A stretch of 39,364 nucleotides of DNA from a virus: the IMG/VR virus record IMGVR_UViG_3300006854_000165, positions 1 to 39,364 of that record. One strand, given 5' to 3'. The notes beneath the pieces were generated by a model. That model searched no databases. It saw only the letters and a list, made by a program, of their open reading frames with translations, and was not told the origin of the DNA. Positions 6,166 through 13,741 of this stretch are shown one piece after another. The position numbers and the translations under genes are program-made. Each line of letters begins with the position of its first letter. The first letter of the stretch is position 1.

Positions 6166-6731
6166 GACACAGCCAACCACCTGGACTCGCTCGAGCGCCC
6201 AGCGGGCTGGACCAGCAACATGCGCCAACCTGGCTCACTCGCCATCCAATGCCGCCCCATCCGGCCACGTCGACATTCGCTACATGTACGACTACACCCC
6301 TACCGGAAGGCAGGAGAACCGGCGTCGTCGCAGGACGGAGGTGAGGTCCAGCGCCGTCCTGCATCGAGGGCGCCGTAGCTTCGCGCTCTGGCTCTGCTTC
6401 TCCCTCCTCTCCGCCTCTGCCAAAAAGCGAAGCGATCCAAGGATAGACGCCCCCGCCGAGCGCGGGGGCTGCGGGGGTCTCCTCCGACGCTTGCGGGCGT
6501 CCCGACTCCCGAGCGCTGGCAACATCCGAACCTGATGAGCACCGGACAGGGGCTGGGGGTCTGGAGTGCACCAACTACCAGAGGAGAAGAGAGAACCACT
6601 GAACAGGCGGTCTGTCAAGCGAATACGCCCATTCAGTGAAACTTAGTCGGCACAGGCACTTGCATAGCATTGAGACGGGCTCAGGACGGTGGCTCTTGAT
6701 CTGCGATTCAGGACTTGACACACTTGCAGCC
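6166..6731. other. Non-coding region between early and late genes
   Basis: No gene with coding-like composition is seen on either strand. The region holds a perfect 8-bp hairpin (GCCCCCGC, 5-nt loop, GCGGGGGC at 6449-6469) without an adjacent T-run, a purine-rich stretch at 6579-6597 and a minus-strand promoter-like site at 6590-6618. It lies just before the small terminase gene, the usual place for a pac or cos recognition site, but I cannot identify one directly. Confidence 0.55.
6590..6618 (-). promoter_or_regulatory. Promoter-like site pointing leftward
   Basis: Minus-strand TTGACA (6618-6613), a 17-nt spacer and TTCTCT (6595-6590). The 10 bases GTGGTTCTCT occur at the same distance from TTGACA as in the portal promoter at 10312. 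No gene follows at the expected distance. A short non-coding transcript ending near the hairpin at 6449-6469 is possible. Confidence 0.4.
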
Positions 6732-6743
6732 GTGGAAGATTAC
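6715..6743 (+). promoter_or_regulatory. Candidate late promoter before the terminase genes
   Basis: TTGACA (6715-6720), a 17-nt spacer and GATTAC (6738-6743), with a predicted start near 6750. If real, the small terminase must start downstream, at GTG 6762 or 6765. It would be the first rightward promoter of the late operon. Confidence 0.4.
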
Positions 6744-7130
6744 AACCCCCCGCACTCGGCTGTGGTGGTCCCTGGAGAGACCGTCGGCGAGCGGCTACTC
6801 AACGTCGCGGCGGAGTGTGTGAGCCTGTCGCTGCTCACCGGGGCGCTCGGAGAGCGGTTGGCGCACTGGATGCGATCGACGGAGAAGGAGAAGCCTCTGC
6901 CACCAGAGGAGTGGAACGATGGGTTCGAGCTCTACTCGAAGGCGGTGCTCGGGCTCGCCAAGGAGGAGCGGGTGCGCAGGGAGCTGGTGAGACGGCTTGA
7001 GGGGGCCGGTGTGGTGCATCTGACCGAGAAGCAGTACCGCGAGGAGCTGGACCAGCTCGCCGAGGAGACGGTGAAGCGGCTGCCCGAGCATCGCCTGCAG
7101 GAGCTACTGGATGAACGGCAGCGGCGCTGA
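6732..7130 (+). CDS. Probable terminase small subunit
   Basis: About 132 residues, mostly charged helices (EEWNDGFELYSKAVLGLAKE, RELVRRLEGAGVVHL, LAEETVKRLPEHRLQELL). Small terminases recognise the packaging site and regulate the large subunit. I do not recognise the family; the call rests on size, helical content and position before terL. The start is uncertain: the frame opens at GTG 6636, but codons before 6732 look non-coding. A promoter-like site at 6715-6743 would favour GTG 6762. None of these starts has a good ribosome site. Confidence 0.6.
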   Translation: MEDYNPPHSAVVVPGETVGERLLNVAAECVSLSLLTGALGERLAHWMRSTEKEKPLPPEEWNDGFELYSKAVLGLAKEERVRRELVRRLEGAGVVHLTEKQYREELDQLAEETVKRLPEHRLQELLDERQRR

Positions 7131-7329
7131 GGTGCTCTCTGCGGCTGCGGTGGGCGCCGGAGGTCATACGGCTCGACCGACTGCTCTGAAGCGAGAGCGG
7201 CAACGCCAGGCGCAACACGATTGGCTTCTCGCCGAGCTGTTCCCACCGCGCCCGCCATGCAGCCCGCAGCACTGGCCGCTGGTGCTGGCGATCAACTGCG
7301 CAGCTGCGCGGGTGGCCGAGTACTTCTGA
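7111..7329 (+). CDS. Hypothetical protein between the terminase genes
   Basis: 72 residues. It starts at ATG 7111 inside the end of the small terminase gene (20-nt overlap) and ends as TGATG with the large subunit start. It is Ala-rich, with a basic helix (LKRERQRQAQHDWLLAELF) and a Pro-rich segment. No family recognised. The tight overlaps on both sides support a real coupled gene. Confidence 0.58.
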   Translation: MNGSGAEVLSAAAVGAGGHTARPTALKRERQRQAQHDWLLAELFPPRPPCSPQHWPLVLAINCAAARVAEYF

Positions 7330-8984
7330 TGGACATTGGCGCTCTGCTGGCAACTCGTCGAGCGCGTCGCGCTGATGAGCGGGCGGTGCGAGCGCTGACC
7401 GATGAGTGGTACGCGACGCAGCGAGCGGTGTGGACCGACCGCGCTCAGCTTGTGGCCTGGCATGGCGGGCGCCGCATGGGCAAGACCAGAGCAGGCGTGC
7501 GCTCGTTCCTCGACGAGCTTCTCTCGGTACCCGGGTCTCGCCAGTTGTACATCAACGAGACGGCGGGCGAGGCGGAGAGGCTGGCCTGGGTCGGCAACCG
7601 AGGGGATGGGTTCGAGCCGCTACTCAGCGAGTTGGGGATGCTCGAGAGCGGTCGTGGGCTGAGCCGCAAGCCGGGCCGAGTGAAGCTCGACCGCTCGACG
7701 TTGAGCATTCATTGCCCGGACATGGACAGCTGGATCTACCTGCGCGGCGCCGACGACGAAGCGGGGATCCGACGGGCACTGGGTGGTGCCTACAACCGCG
7801 TGTGGTGGGACGAGGCTCAGAAGATACCGAGCAAGCTGGCGACGACGATCCGCGAGGTCTTCATGCCGGCGCTGCTCGACTTCCGGGGGCGCTTCGTCGT
7901 CACCGGGACCGCGGTGCGCCAGATGCTCGGGCTGTTCTATGAGATCACCCGGCCCGAGCTCGATAAGCGCATGCCCGGCTGGTCGGTGCATTTCAGCAAC
8001 CTCCTCGAGAATCCGTACTGGGGGCACGCGAAAGGGCGGTACGTCGTCTGGGGCGCGCGCGATGAGGTCGTCAGCGGACCGCATATGCCGGGCGAGATGC
8101 CGGCGGCGATCTCCGGTGCTCGTTGGGAGATGGGCATGGTCGCTCTGCAGCGCCTGCTCGGTGGCCCCGAGGTCGCCCCGTTCGACGGCCCGACGATGCA
8201 GCGTGAGGGCTTCGGGCGCTGGGTCCGTGAGGACGCGAGCTACGTCTACCACGTGCATCAGGTACCCCGAGAGAAGCTCGTGTACGCGCCGCACCGCACG
8301 CGCGCTGATGGCTTCCCGGACATCCGCGCCGCGCTGCAGGATCTTCCCTGGGGCAAGGGCGAGGCATGGCGAGAAGGGCTGTTCGCGCTCGGTGGTGACC
8401 TCGGCTACCACCCGGACCCGTTCGCGTTCGTGCTGTGGGGATGGCACATGCACGACCGGCGCCTCTACGAGGTCGCGAGTTGGAAGCGGACGATGCTCGA
8501 CTCGGACGAGCAAGCGCGCGTGCTGCACTCAATCCGCGCTGAGCTCGCGCTGGCGATCACCGTGGTCGATGCCGGCGGGCCGGCCAAGCCGACGGTCGTG
8601 GGCTGGAGCAAAGAATGGGTGGAGCGGTACTCACTGCCGATCGAGGAGGCGCAGAAGGCGCACAAGCACACCGCCATCGAGGTGCTCAACGGCGACATCC
8701 GCACGGGCGGCGTGGCCCTGCGCGATGGGTCACCGCTGATGGCCGAGATGGAGGAGCTCCAGTGGCTCACCCGGCTCGTCGATGCGCGTGGCCGGATGAT
8801 CGAAGACCCAACCCAGCACAATCACTGCTGTGATGCGGCGCTCTACGCACATCGGCACAGCTATCAGTACCGGTGGCGACCAGAAGAGGTCAGACCGGCG
8901 CCGGGAACGCCAGAGCATGCTGTCCGGGAAGAGGCGGCGCTTGAGGATGAGGCGTTTTCTGAGCTAGATGAGGGATTCTCGTGA
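7329..8984 (+). CDS. terL: Terminase large subunit (ATPase and nuclease)
   Basis: 551 residues. It packages DNA into proheads by ATP hydrolysis and cuts concatemers. Walker A is GGRRMGKT (46-53) and Walker B is VWWDEAQ (158-164), with a VTGTA coupling motif near 191-195. The C-terminal RNase H-like nuclease has D357 (ALGGDLGYHPDPF), D414 (TVVDAGG) and D502 (HCCDAALYAH). ATG 7329 overlaps the preceding stop as TGATG; the upstream in-frame extension (7221-7328) overlaps gene 7111-7329 and is rejected. Length is typical. All key residues are present. Confidence 0.95.
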   Translation: MDIGALLATRRARRADERAVRALTDEWYATQRAVWTDRAQLVAWHGGRRMGKTRAGVRSFLDELLSVPGSRQLYINETAGEAERLAWVGNRGDGFEPLLSELGMLESGRGLSRKPGRVKLDRSTLSIHCPDMDSWIYLRGADDEAGIRRALGGAYNRVWWDEAQKIPSKLATTIREVFMPALLDFRGRFVVTGTAVRQMLGLFYEITRPELDKRMPGWSVHFSNLLENPYWGHAKGRYVVWGARDEVVSGPHMPGEMPAAISGARWEMGMVALQRLLGGPEVAPFDGPTMQREGFGRWVREDASYVYHVHQVPREKLVYAPHRTRADGFPDIRAALQDLPWGKGEAWREGLFALGGDLGYHPDPFAFVLWGWHMHDRRLYEVASWKRTMLDSDEQARVLHSIRAELALAITVVDAGGPAKPTVVGWSKEWVERYSLPIEEAQKAHKHTAIEVLNGDIRTGGVALRDGSPLMAEMEELQWLTRLVDARGRMIEDPTQHNHCCDAALYAHRHSYQYRWRPEEVRPAPGTPEHAVREEAALEDEAFSELDEGFS

Positions 8985-9008
8985 CACGAGTGAGGTACTA
9001 CTCACCGC

Positions 9009-9653
9009 ATGGCGAACCCGGCGGTAGGTCAACTCTGCACGTTGTCGTTCGGTGGCGGTCGCGTGCATCCGTGCGTGATCACCAAGGTCGTGAGCGGGAC
9101 GAACGTCAACCTCGCGATGCTCAACGACGATCAGACCCAGACGTGGGACGACGGCGTCGGCGCGCCCGGCGTGGTCGGGGTGCAGCAGTTGGCGAACGTC
9201 GCCAAGGGCTCGGGAACGGGCCAATGGCAGGACATCGTCACGCCGGACCCGGTGCTCGCCGACATGGCAGCTGCGGTCACGGCCGGCGGTTCCAGCTTCC
9301 TGGCCAGCGCCTACTCCGCGAGCCAGCCGTCCCGATCGCTCAACGCCAACTTCCAGCCCAGCGCGACCCGCCCGACGCTTTGCGTCTACACCGGCACGTG
9401 GCAGGGCTCGCTCTCGGTCACCGGATCGCAGACCGGAACGGTCGAGCTCCGCAGCGACTCCGCGGCGACGCCGACGACCGCGAGAACCAGCGTCGTGCCC
9501 GCGGTGAACCTGGCACTCGGGCTCACAGTGGGCTCGACCATCAACCTACCGTGGGTGCTGGCGTACTCGTGCATCGCCGGCCACAACGTTCGGCTCGTGA
9601 CCAGCGGAACCGGGACGTTCGTGATCACCAGCTCATGCGAGATTGTGATGTGA
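9009..9653 (+). CDS. Virion structural protein with beta-rich C-terminal domain
   Basis: 214 residues. The N-terminal half (PAVGQLCTLSFGGGRVHPCV) looks like a small beta-domain. From about residue 100 the sequence SQPSRSLNANFQPSATRPTL, followed by TGSQTGTVELRSDS, matches a beta-sandwich pattern that recurs in phage fibre and decoration proteins. The end (GHNVRLVTSGTGTFVI) is of the same type. Its position between terL and portal suggests a head decoration or head fibre, but a tail role is possible. A GTGAG/CTCAC hairpin lies just upstream of ATG 9009. Confidence 0.68.
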   Translation: MANPAVGQLCTLSFGGGRVHPCVITKVVSGTNVNLAMLNDDQTQTWDDGVGAPGVVGVQQLANVAKGSGTGQWQDIVTPDPVLADMAAAVTAGGSSFLASAYSASQPSRSLNANFQPSATRPTLCVYTGTWQGSLSVTGSQTGTVELRSDSAATPTTARTSVVPAVNLALGLTVGSTINLPWVLAYSCIAGHNVRLVTSGTGTFVITSSCEIVM

Positions 9654-9654
9654 A

Positions 9655-9882
9655 ATGGCAGATATAGACGACGTCAAGGAGCTGATCTTGTGGTCTCGTG
9701 ATCGCGGCGTGGTCCTGCATCGCGTTCGGGTCGGCGCCGTCGAGCTCGACATCGCATCGATGCAGCAGGGGAGGCCGACGCCAACGGAGGACGAGGCGCG
9801 CAAAGGGCTCTATGCGACCATGGGTGGCGAGGTCGTGCAGAAGATCCTCGATGAGGATGAAGCCTACACCGAGGATGACTGA
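9655..9882 (+). CDS. Hypothetical small acidic protein
   Basis: 75 residues beginning 1 nt after the preceding stop. It has a helical start (DDVKELILWSRDRGV), one short strand (VGAVELDI) and an acidic helical tail ending DEDEAYTEDD. No family recognised. Many phages carry a small acidic protein of this kind in the head module. It ends exactly beside the convergent gene 9883-10257. Confidence 0.65.
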   Translation: MADIDDVKELILWSRDRGVVLHRVRVGAVELDIASMQQGRPTPTEDEARKGLYATMGGEVVQKILDEDEAYTEDD

Positions 9883-10257
9883 TCACTTGGCCCAGGCGCG
9901 GACACGAACGCGAGCGGCCTGCCCCAGTGGCGGGACTGCAGCGGGATCGAGCCAGACCAGCACATGAGCTCGGTCGTGGTTCTCGTCGTAGCGGAGCAGC
10001 GGGGGGCCGCCCGAGAAGTCGACGATCGCATCGATGGGAGGGTCGGGGACCACGGGAACGGTGGTGGGTTGGTTGCTGTAGTGGAAGCTGGCCAGGACGC
10101 GGGGCGTTCCCGTGAAGGGTTGGACGAGCGTCACCTCCTGGCCGGCAGATAGGAAGCCAAAGTAGTGCATCGCCCGCGGATCGTGTGGGCTGGTAACCGG
10201 GGCGGCGACGCCTCCGATGGTCGGGTTGAGGTCGATCTCACGCAGGTAGTCATGCAT
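9883..10257 (-). CDS. Opposite-strand hypothetical protein in the head module
   Basis: 124 residues, minus strand, inserted between two plus-strand head genes with no spare bases at its 3' end. The sequence looks beta-rich and folded (PIDAIVDFSGGPPLLRYDE, HVLVWLDPAAVPPLG, ARVRVRAWAK). No family recognised, no signal peptide. I find no strong promoter before ATG 10257. Its orientation suggests a separately acquired moron-like gene expressed at a different time from the late operon. Confidence 0.6.
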   Translation of the reverse strand: MHDYLREIDLNPTIGGVAAPVTSPHDPRAMHYFGFLSAGQEVTLVQPFTGTPRVLASFHYSNQPTTVPVVPDPPIDAIVDFSGGPPLLRYDENHDRAHVLVWLDPAAVPPLGQAARVRVRAWAK

Positions 10258-10311
10258 GCGCGGAAGCTACCACCTGGGGTTGCTGTGGGGTAACCGGCAT
10301 GATCAACTTGC

Positions 10312-10340
10312 TTGACACCTTGTCGCGTGGGTGGTTCTCT
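10312..10340 (+). promoter_or_regulatory. Promoter of the portal gene
   Basis: TTGACA (10312-10317), a 17-nt spacer and TTCTCT (10335-10340). The predicted start is near 10347, beside GTG 10349. The GTGGTTCTCT block is shared with the site at 6590-6618. It would restart rightward transcription after the opposite-strand gene 9883-10257. Confidence 0.5.
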
Positions 10341-10348
10341 ACCCGGGA

Positions 10349-12340
10349 GTGGCAAGGAAACGCAATCGCCGGGCGGGTGTGCAAGAACCCATCAGGGCGC
10401 GGCGTGCGCCCATCGGCGATGAGAGCGGCTCGACCCTTCGTTGGTGGACGCTCAAGCCGGACGACGAGGGCTCGATCCACGTTGCGAACGCGGTGTTCGG
10501 CTGGATCGAGCGCCTGCGCGCGCGGCGCCGGGTCTCTGGCCTGCGCGACCTGCTGCACGAGGCCATCTACAAGGGGCGGCCGCTCGGCTCGTTGGGAGAC
10601 AACGAGCAGGCGTGGCTCAAGAGCAGCGCGCGATCGCCCGGCCAGCTCAACCTCGCCCGCTCGATGGTGGACACCGCCACCGCGCGCCTGACCAAGGTCC
10701 GCACGTTCCCGGTGATCAGCGCAGATGACGCGACCTGGGGCGAGAAGCGCAACGCCAAGACCGCGTCCCGCGTCATCCGGCGCAAGCTCGGCAGCGCCAA
10801 GCTCGAGCGCCAGAAGCCGGCAGTGATCCGCGCGGCGCTGATCCGCGGGACGGCCGTGCAGAAGGTCATCCGGCGGGGCGGTGACGTCGATGTCGAGCAC
10901 GTGCCCCGTTACGAGATCGTGCACGACCCTCGCGAGGCCAGATACGGCGAGCCGCGTTGCTTGGCGCACATCAAGCCGGTGCCCAAGAGCGTGCTCGCCG
11001 AGCGGTTCCCGGAGTACCAGGAGCAGATCGACCACGCCGCGACCTACGAGACCCAGGATGCGTGGATGGCCTACGTCTACGACGGCCCTGGCTACAACGA
11101 TCACGTCGAGGTCGCAGACATCTGGCATCTCCCCAGCGGGCCGGATGCCGACGATGGCACACACGTCATCGCGATTCGCGGCGTCGTGCTGCTCTGGGAG
11201 CCATGGACCCGGCCGCGCATGCCGCTGGTGTTCACGCACTGGTCGCCGCCCATCGACGAGATGTGGGGGCAGGGGCTCGTCGAGGACCTTGCCGGTATCC
11301 AGTCGTTGGTGAACCGCATCGCGCAGGATTCCCAGGAGGGCCACTATTGGTCATCCGCGGTGAAGCTGTTTGTGCAGCGCACGAGCGGCATCAACAAGCA
11401 CCACATGAAGGCGCGCTACCCAGCGCTGATCGAGCACGACGGTCCAGTGCCGGCGTACATCGCACCGAACCCCCAGGTCGAGCAGGCGCTGCGGCTCCTC
11501 GACTGGTACATCCAGCGCGCCTACGAGATCAGCGGCATCTCGCAGATGAGCGCATCGAGCAAGTCCACGCTCGGCAGCAACGCCAGCGGCAAGGCGCTCG
11601 ACACGATGGACGACCTGCAATCCGATCGGTTCGCACATGTCGAGGCCGGGTGGAAGGCAAGCCAGTGCGAGCTCGCGCAGGTGATGATCGACGAGGCGCG
11701 GGCCATCTCTGAAGATGAGAGCATCGCGCGGAGCGACAAGGCTGCGTGGATCACCGCGACCGACTGGAGTCGGGTCGACACCGATGCCGGCGACTACCAC
11801 CTGTACATCGAGCCCGAGAACTTCATCCCGGGCACGCGCGCTGGCCGACTCGAATACATCGAGGCCCTGGGCAAGAACGGGCTCATCCCTGATCCATCGA
11901 TGATCGCCGACGGGTTCGACGAGCCCGACCTGCAGCGGATGAACCGCACCACGCTCGGTCCGTTGCACAACATCCAGCGCATCGCCGACGGTCTCGCTGA
12001 CCCGAGGGTTCCGATGTTCGACCTGCAGCCGCACGCGAACATGAACTTGCCGCTCGCGAAGCTCGTCATCAACGGTGAGCTGAACGAGGCGGAGGCGTGC
12101 GGCGCGAGCGACGAGGAGTTGCAGCGCTACCGCGATTGGCTCGAATATCTGCGCGAGCTGATGACTTCTGCCACCTCGGGCTCGCCATCGCTGCCCGGCT
12201 CAATGCCCGACAACATGGGTCCGCAGCCCAATGCTACGACTCTTCAACCCGGGCTTCCGATGCCCGGAGGCCCGCCCGGTCCTGGCATGCCGCCGGGCGG
12301 TGCTCTACCCCCAGGGATGCCGCCGATGGGAATGGCATGA
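10349..12340 (+). CDS. Portal protein
   Basis: 663 residues from GTG 10349. It forms the dodecameric DNA gate at one head vertex. The length fits podovirus portals. Visible segments include the wing/stem region RPRMPLVFTHWSPPIDEMWG, then GLVEDLAGIQSLVNRIAQDS, and a helix-rich crown with YEISGISQMSASSKSTLGSN and SGKALDTMDDLQSDR, a layout typical of portals. The C-terminus is a Pro/Gly/Met-rich tail (about 610-663) that is probably disordered. A GTG at 10331 is in frame but overlaps the predicted -10 box. The stop overlaps the next start as ATGA. Confidence 0.85.
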   Translation: MARKRNRRAGVQEPIRARRAPIGDESGSTLRWWTLKPDDEGSIHVANAVFGWIERLRARRRVSGLRDLLHEAIYKGRPLGSLGDNEQAWLKSSARSPGQLNLARSMVDTATARLTKVRTFPVISADDATWGEKRNAKTASRVIRRKLGSAKLERQKPAVIRAALIRGTAVQKVIRRGGDVDVEHVPRYEIVHDPREARYGEPRCLAHIKPVPKSVLAERFPEYQEQIDHAATYETQDAWMAYVYDGPGYNDHVEVADIWHLPSGPDADDGTHVIAIRGVVLLWEPWTRPRMPLVFTHWSPPIDEMWGQGLVEDLAGIQSLVNRIAQDSQEGHYWSSAVKLFVQRTSGINKHHMKARYPALIEHDGPVPAYIAPNPQVEQALRLLDWYIQRAYEISGISQMSASSKSTLGSNASGKALDTMDDLQSDRFAHVEAGWKASQCELAQVMIDEARAISEDESIARSDKAAWITATDWSRVDTDAGDYHLYIEPENFIPGTRAGRLEYIEALGKNGLIPDPSMIADGFDEPDLQRMNRTTLGPLHNIQRIADGLADPRVPMFDLQPHANMNLPLAKLVINGELNEAEACGASDEELQRYRDWLEYLRELMTSATSGSPSLPGSMPDNMGPQPNATTLQPGLPMPGGPPGPGMPPGGALPPGMPPMGMA

Positions 12341-12549
12341 TCACCTTCGACGACTTCCAGCACGACCCCGATGACGAATGGGGTGATGATGCGACCAGCG
12401 CAGCGCTCACGCCTCAGCGCGAGCCGGGCGTGGTCGGCCATCCTGTGATCGAGGATGCGATCCTGGGCGCGACGGATGCGTCTTTCGATGACGGCGAGCC
12501 GCTGCTCATCGTCGTTCGTCCCATGCTTCCAATGGGCGGTTGCTCGTGA
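12337..12549 (+). CDS. Hypothetical small acidic protein between portal and scaffold
   Basis: 70 residues, ATGA overlap with portal. The first half is very acidic (TFDDFQHDPDDEWGDD), followed by a hydrophobic end (LLIVVRPMLPMGG). No family recognised. Coupled translation with portal and scaffold suggests a morphogenesis accessory role. Confidence 0.6.
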   Translation: MITFDDFQHDPDDEWGDDATSAALTPQREPGVVGHPVIEDAILGATDASFDDGEPLLIVVRPMLPMGGCS

Positions 12550-13730
12550 GCGAAGACAACGACCTCGAAGCCGCGATGGATGCGCCCGACGATCCGCCGG
12601 AGGCAGTGGCCGCCGATGACACCGTGGACCCGAGCGAGTCCTTCGAGCGAGATGCAGACACCGGGTTCGCGGTCGCTAACGGACGCAGCTACGGGCGCCA
12701 CATCAGCGACAAGACGCGCGAGCTTCTACGCGCGGCGGCGGCGAAGACCAAGACGCAGATGACCGAGTACGGCGGTGACGAGGAGCCAGCGCTCGATGCG
12801 CCGACGGATTCGGCTGACTCGACTCCCGTCCAGCCAGCCGCGAAGCCTGCATCTGCGGCGCCGTCGCCGTCCACTGCGCCCGCCCCGAGTCTGGACCCAG
12901 CCATCGCGCAGGAGCGCCAGCGCCTCGCCCAGATGCGTGAGGAGCTGGACCAGCGCACCGCGAAGCTTGCCGAGCGCGAGACGACCGGGGACCTCGCGAA
13001 GCTCGCCGACAAGTACTACGCCGACCAGGGTGCGGCCATCGTCGACCTGATCAAGCAATGGACCGGTGCGACCACGGATGACCAGGTCAACACCGAGCTC
13101 GGCGACCTCATCACCGTGCTCTCGGAGCGTCTCGGCGTGCCGCTCACCGCGGAAACCAAGCAGGCGCTCTCCGGTCGGCGCACGCTCGCACAGGCGCGGC
13201 GTGAGCTCGCGAAGGTCGGCGCCCGTGAACGCGAGATGCAGGAGCGCTCCGAGCGTGACCAGCAGGCGCTCGGCCGGCAGCGCGCCGCGACCGCCATTGG
13301 CGCTGAGCTGGCCAAGACCGAGCACACCGCGAAGTTCCCCTGGCTTGCAGCCGAGGACAACGCCGGCCAGCTCGTCGTCGATGTCTACGACCACGCACTC
13401 AAGACCGAGGGCAAGCAACTGCACTGGACCGAGGCGGCCCAGCGCGCCAACGACTTCTTGCAGCGCCAAGCGACCCAGTGGTCTGCCAAGCGCTCGCACC
13501 TTCTCACCACAGCCAAGCCGGCGCCGGCCGCGAACGGACAACGCACACCAGGAGCAGCATCAGGGGCGGCTGCACGTGCGGTGATCACGAACGCGGCGGC
13601 ATCGGAGACAGGCACGTCCAAGAAGCCCAACCCGTCACTCGTCGACGGGAAGTTCGACATGGACGCCCACCGGCAAGCCTCGCTGCGGAAGCTCCGCGCC
13701 GCTGCCGCGCAACGAAACACCGACGAGTGA
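12546..13730 (+). CDS. Probable scaffolding protein
   Basis: 394 residues from GTG 12546 (GTGA overlap with the preceding gene). The N-terminus is acidic and disordered; residues about 100-125 are Ala/Pro-rich; then a long coiled coil follows (ERQRLAQMREELDQRTAKLA) and more helices to the end, where a basic helix (DAHRQASLRKLRAAAAQR) could bind the coat protein. This composition, and the position directly before the major capsid gene, are those of podovirus scaffolds, which guide prohead assembly and then exit or are degraded. No sequence family was recognised. Confidence 0.75.
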   Translation: MSEDNDLEAAMDAPDDPPEAVAADDTVDPSESFERDADTGFAVANGRSYGRHISDKTRELLRAAAAKTKTQMTEYGGDEEPALDAPTDSADSTPVQPAAKPASAAPSPSTAPAPSLDPAIAQERQRLAQMREELDQRTAKLAERETTGDLAKLADKYYADQGAAIVDLIKQWTGATTDDQVNTELGDLITVLSERLGVPLTAETKQALSGRRTLAQARRELAKVGAREREMQERSERDQQALGRQRAATAIGAELAKTEHTAKFPWLAAEDNAGQLVVDVYDHALKTEGKQLHWTEAAQRANDFLQRQATQWSAKRSHLLTTAKPAPAANGQRTPGAASGAAARAVITNAAASETGTSKKPNPSLVDGKFDMDAHRQASLRKLRAAAAQRNTDE

Positions 13731-13741
13731 CGGAGTAGCAG

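Noticed and set aside
5912-6574. Long minus-strand frame over the early/late border
   Set aside because: Codon third positions do not show the GC bias of neighbouring genes, it overlaps gene 5926-6129, and no ribosome site or promoter fits its start.
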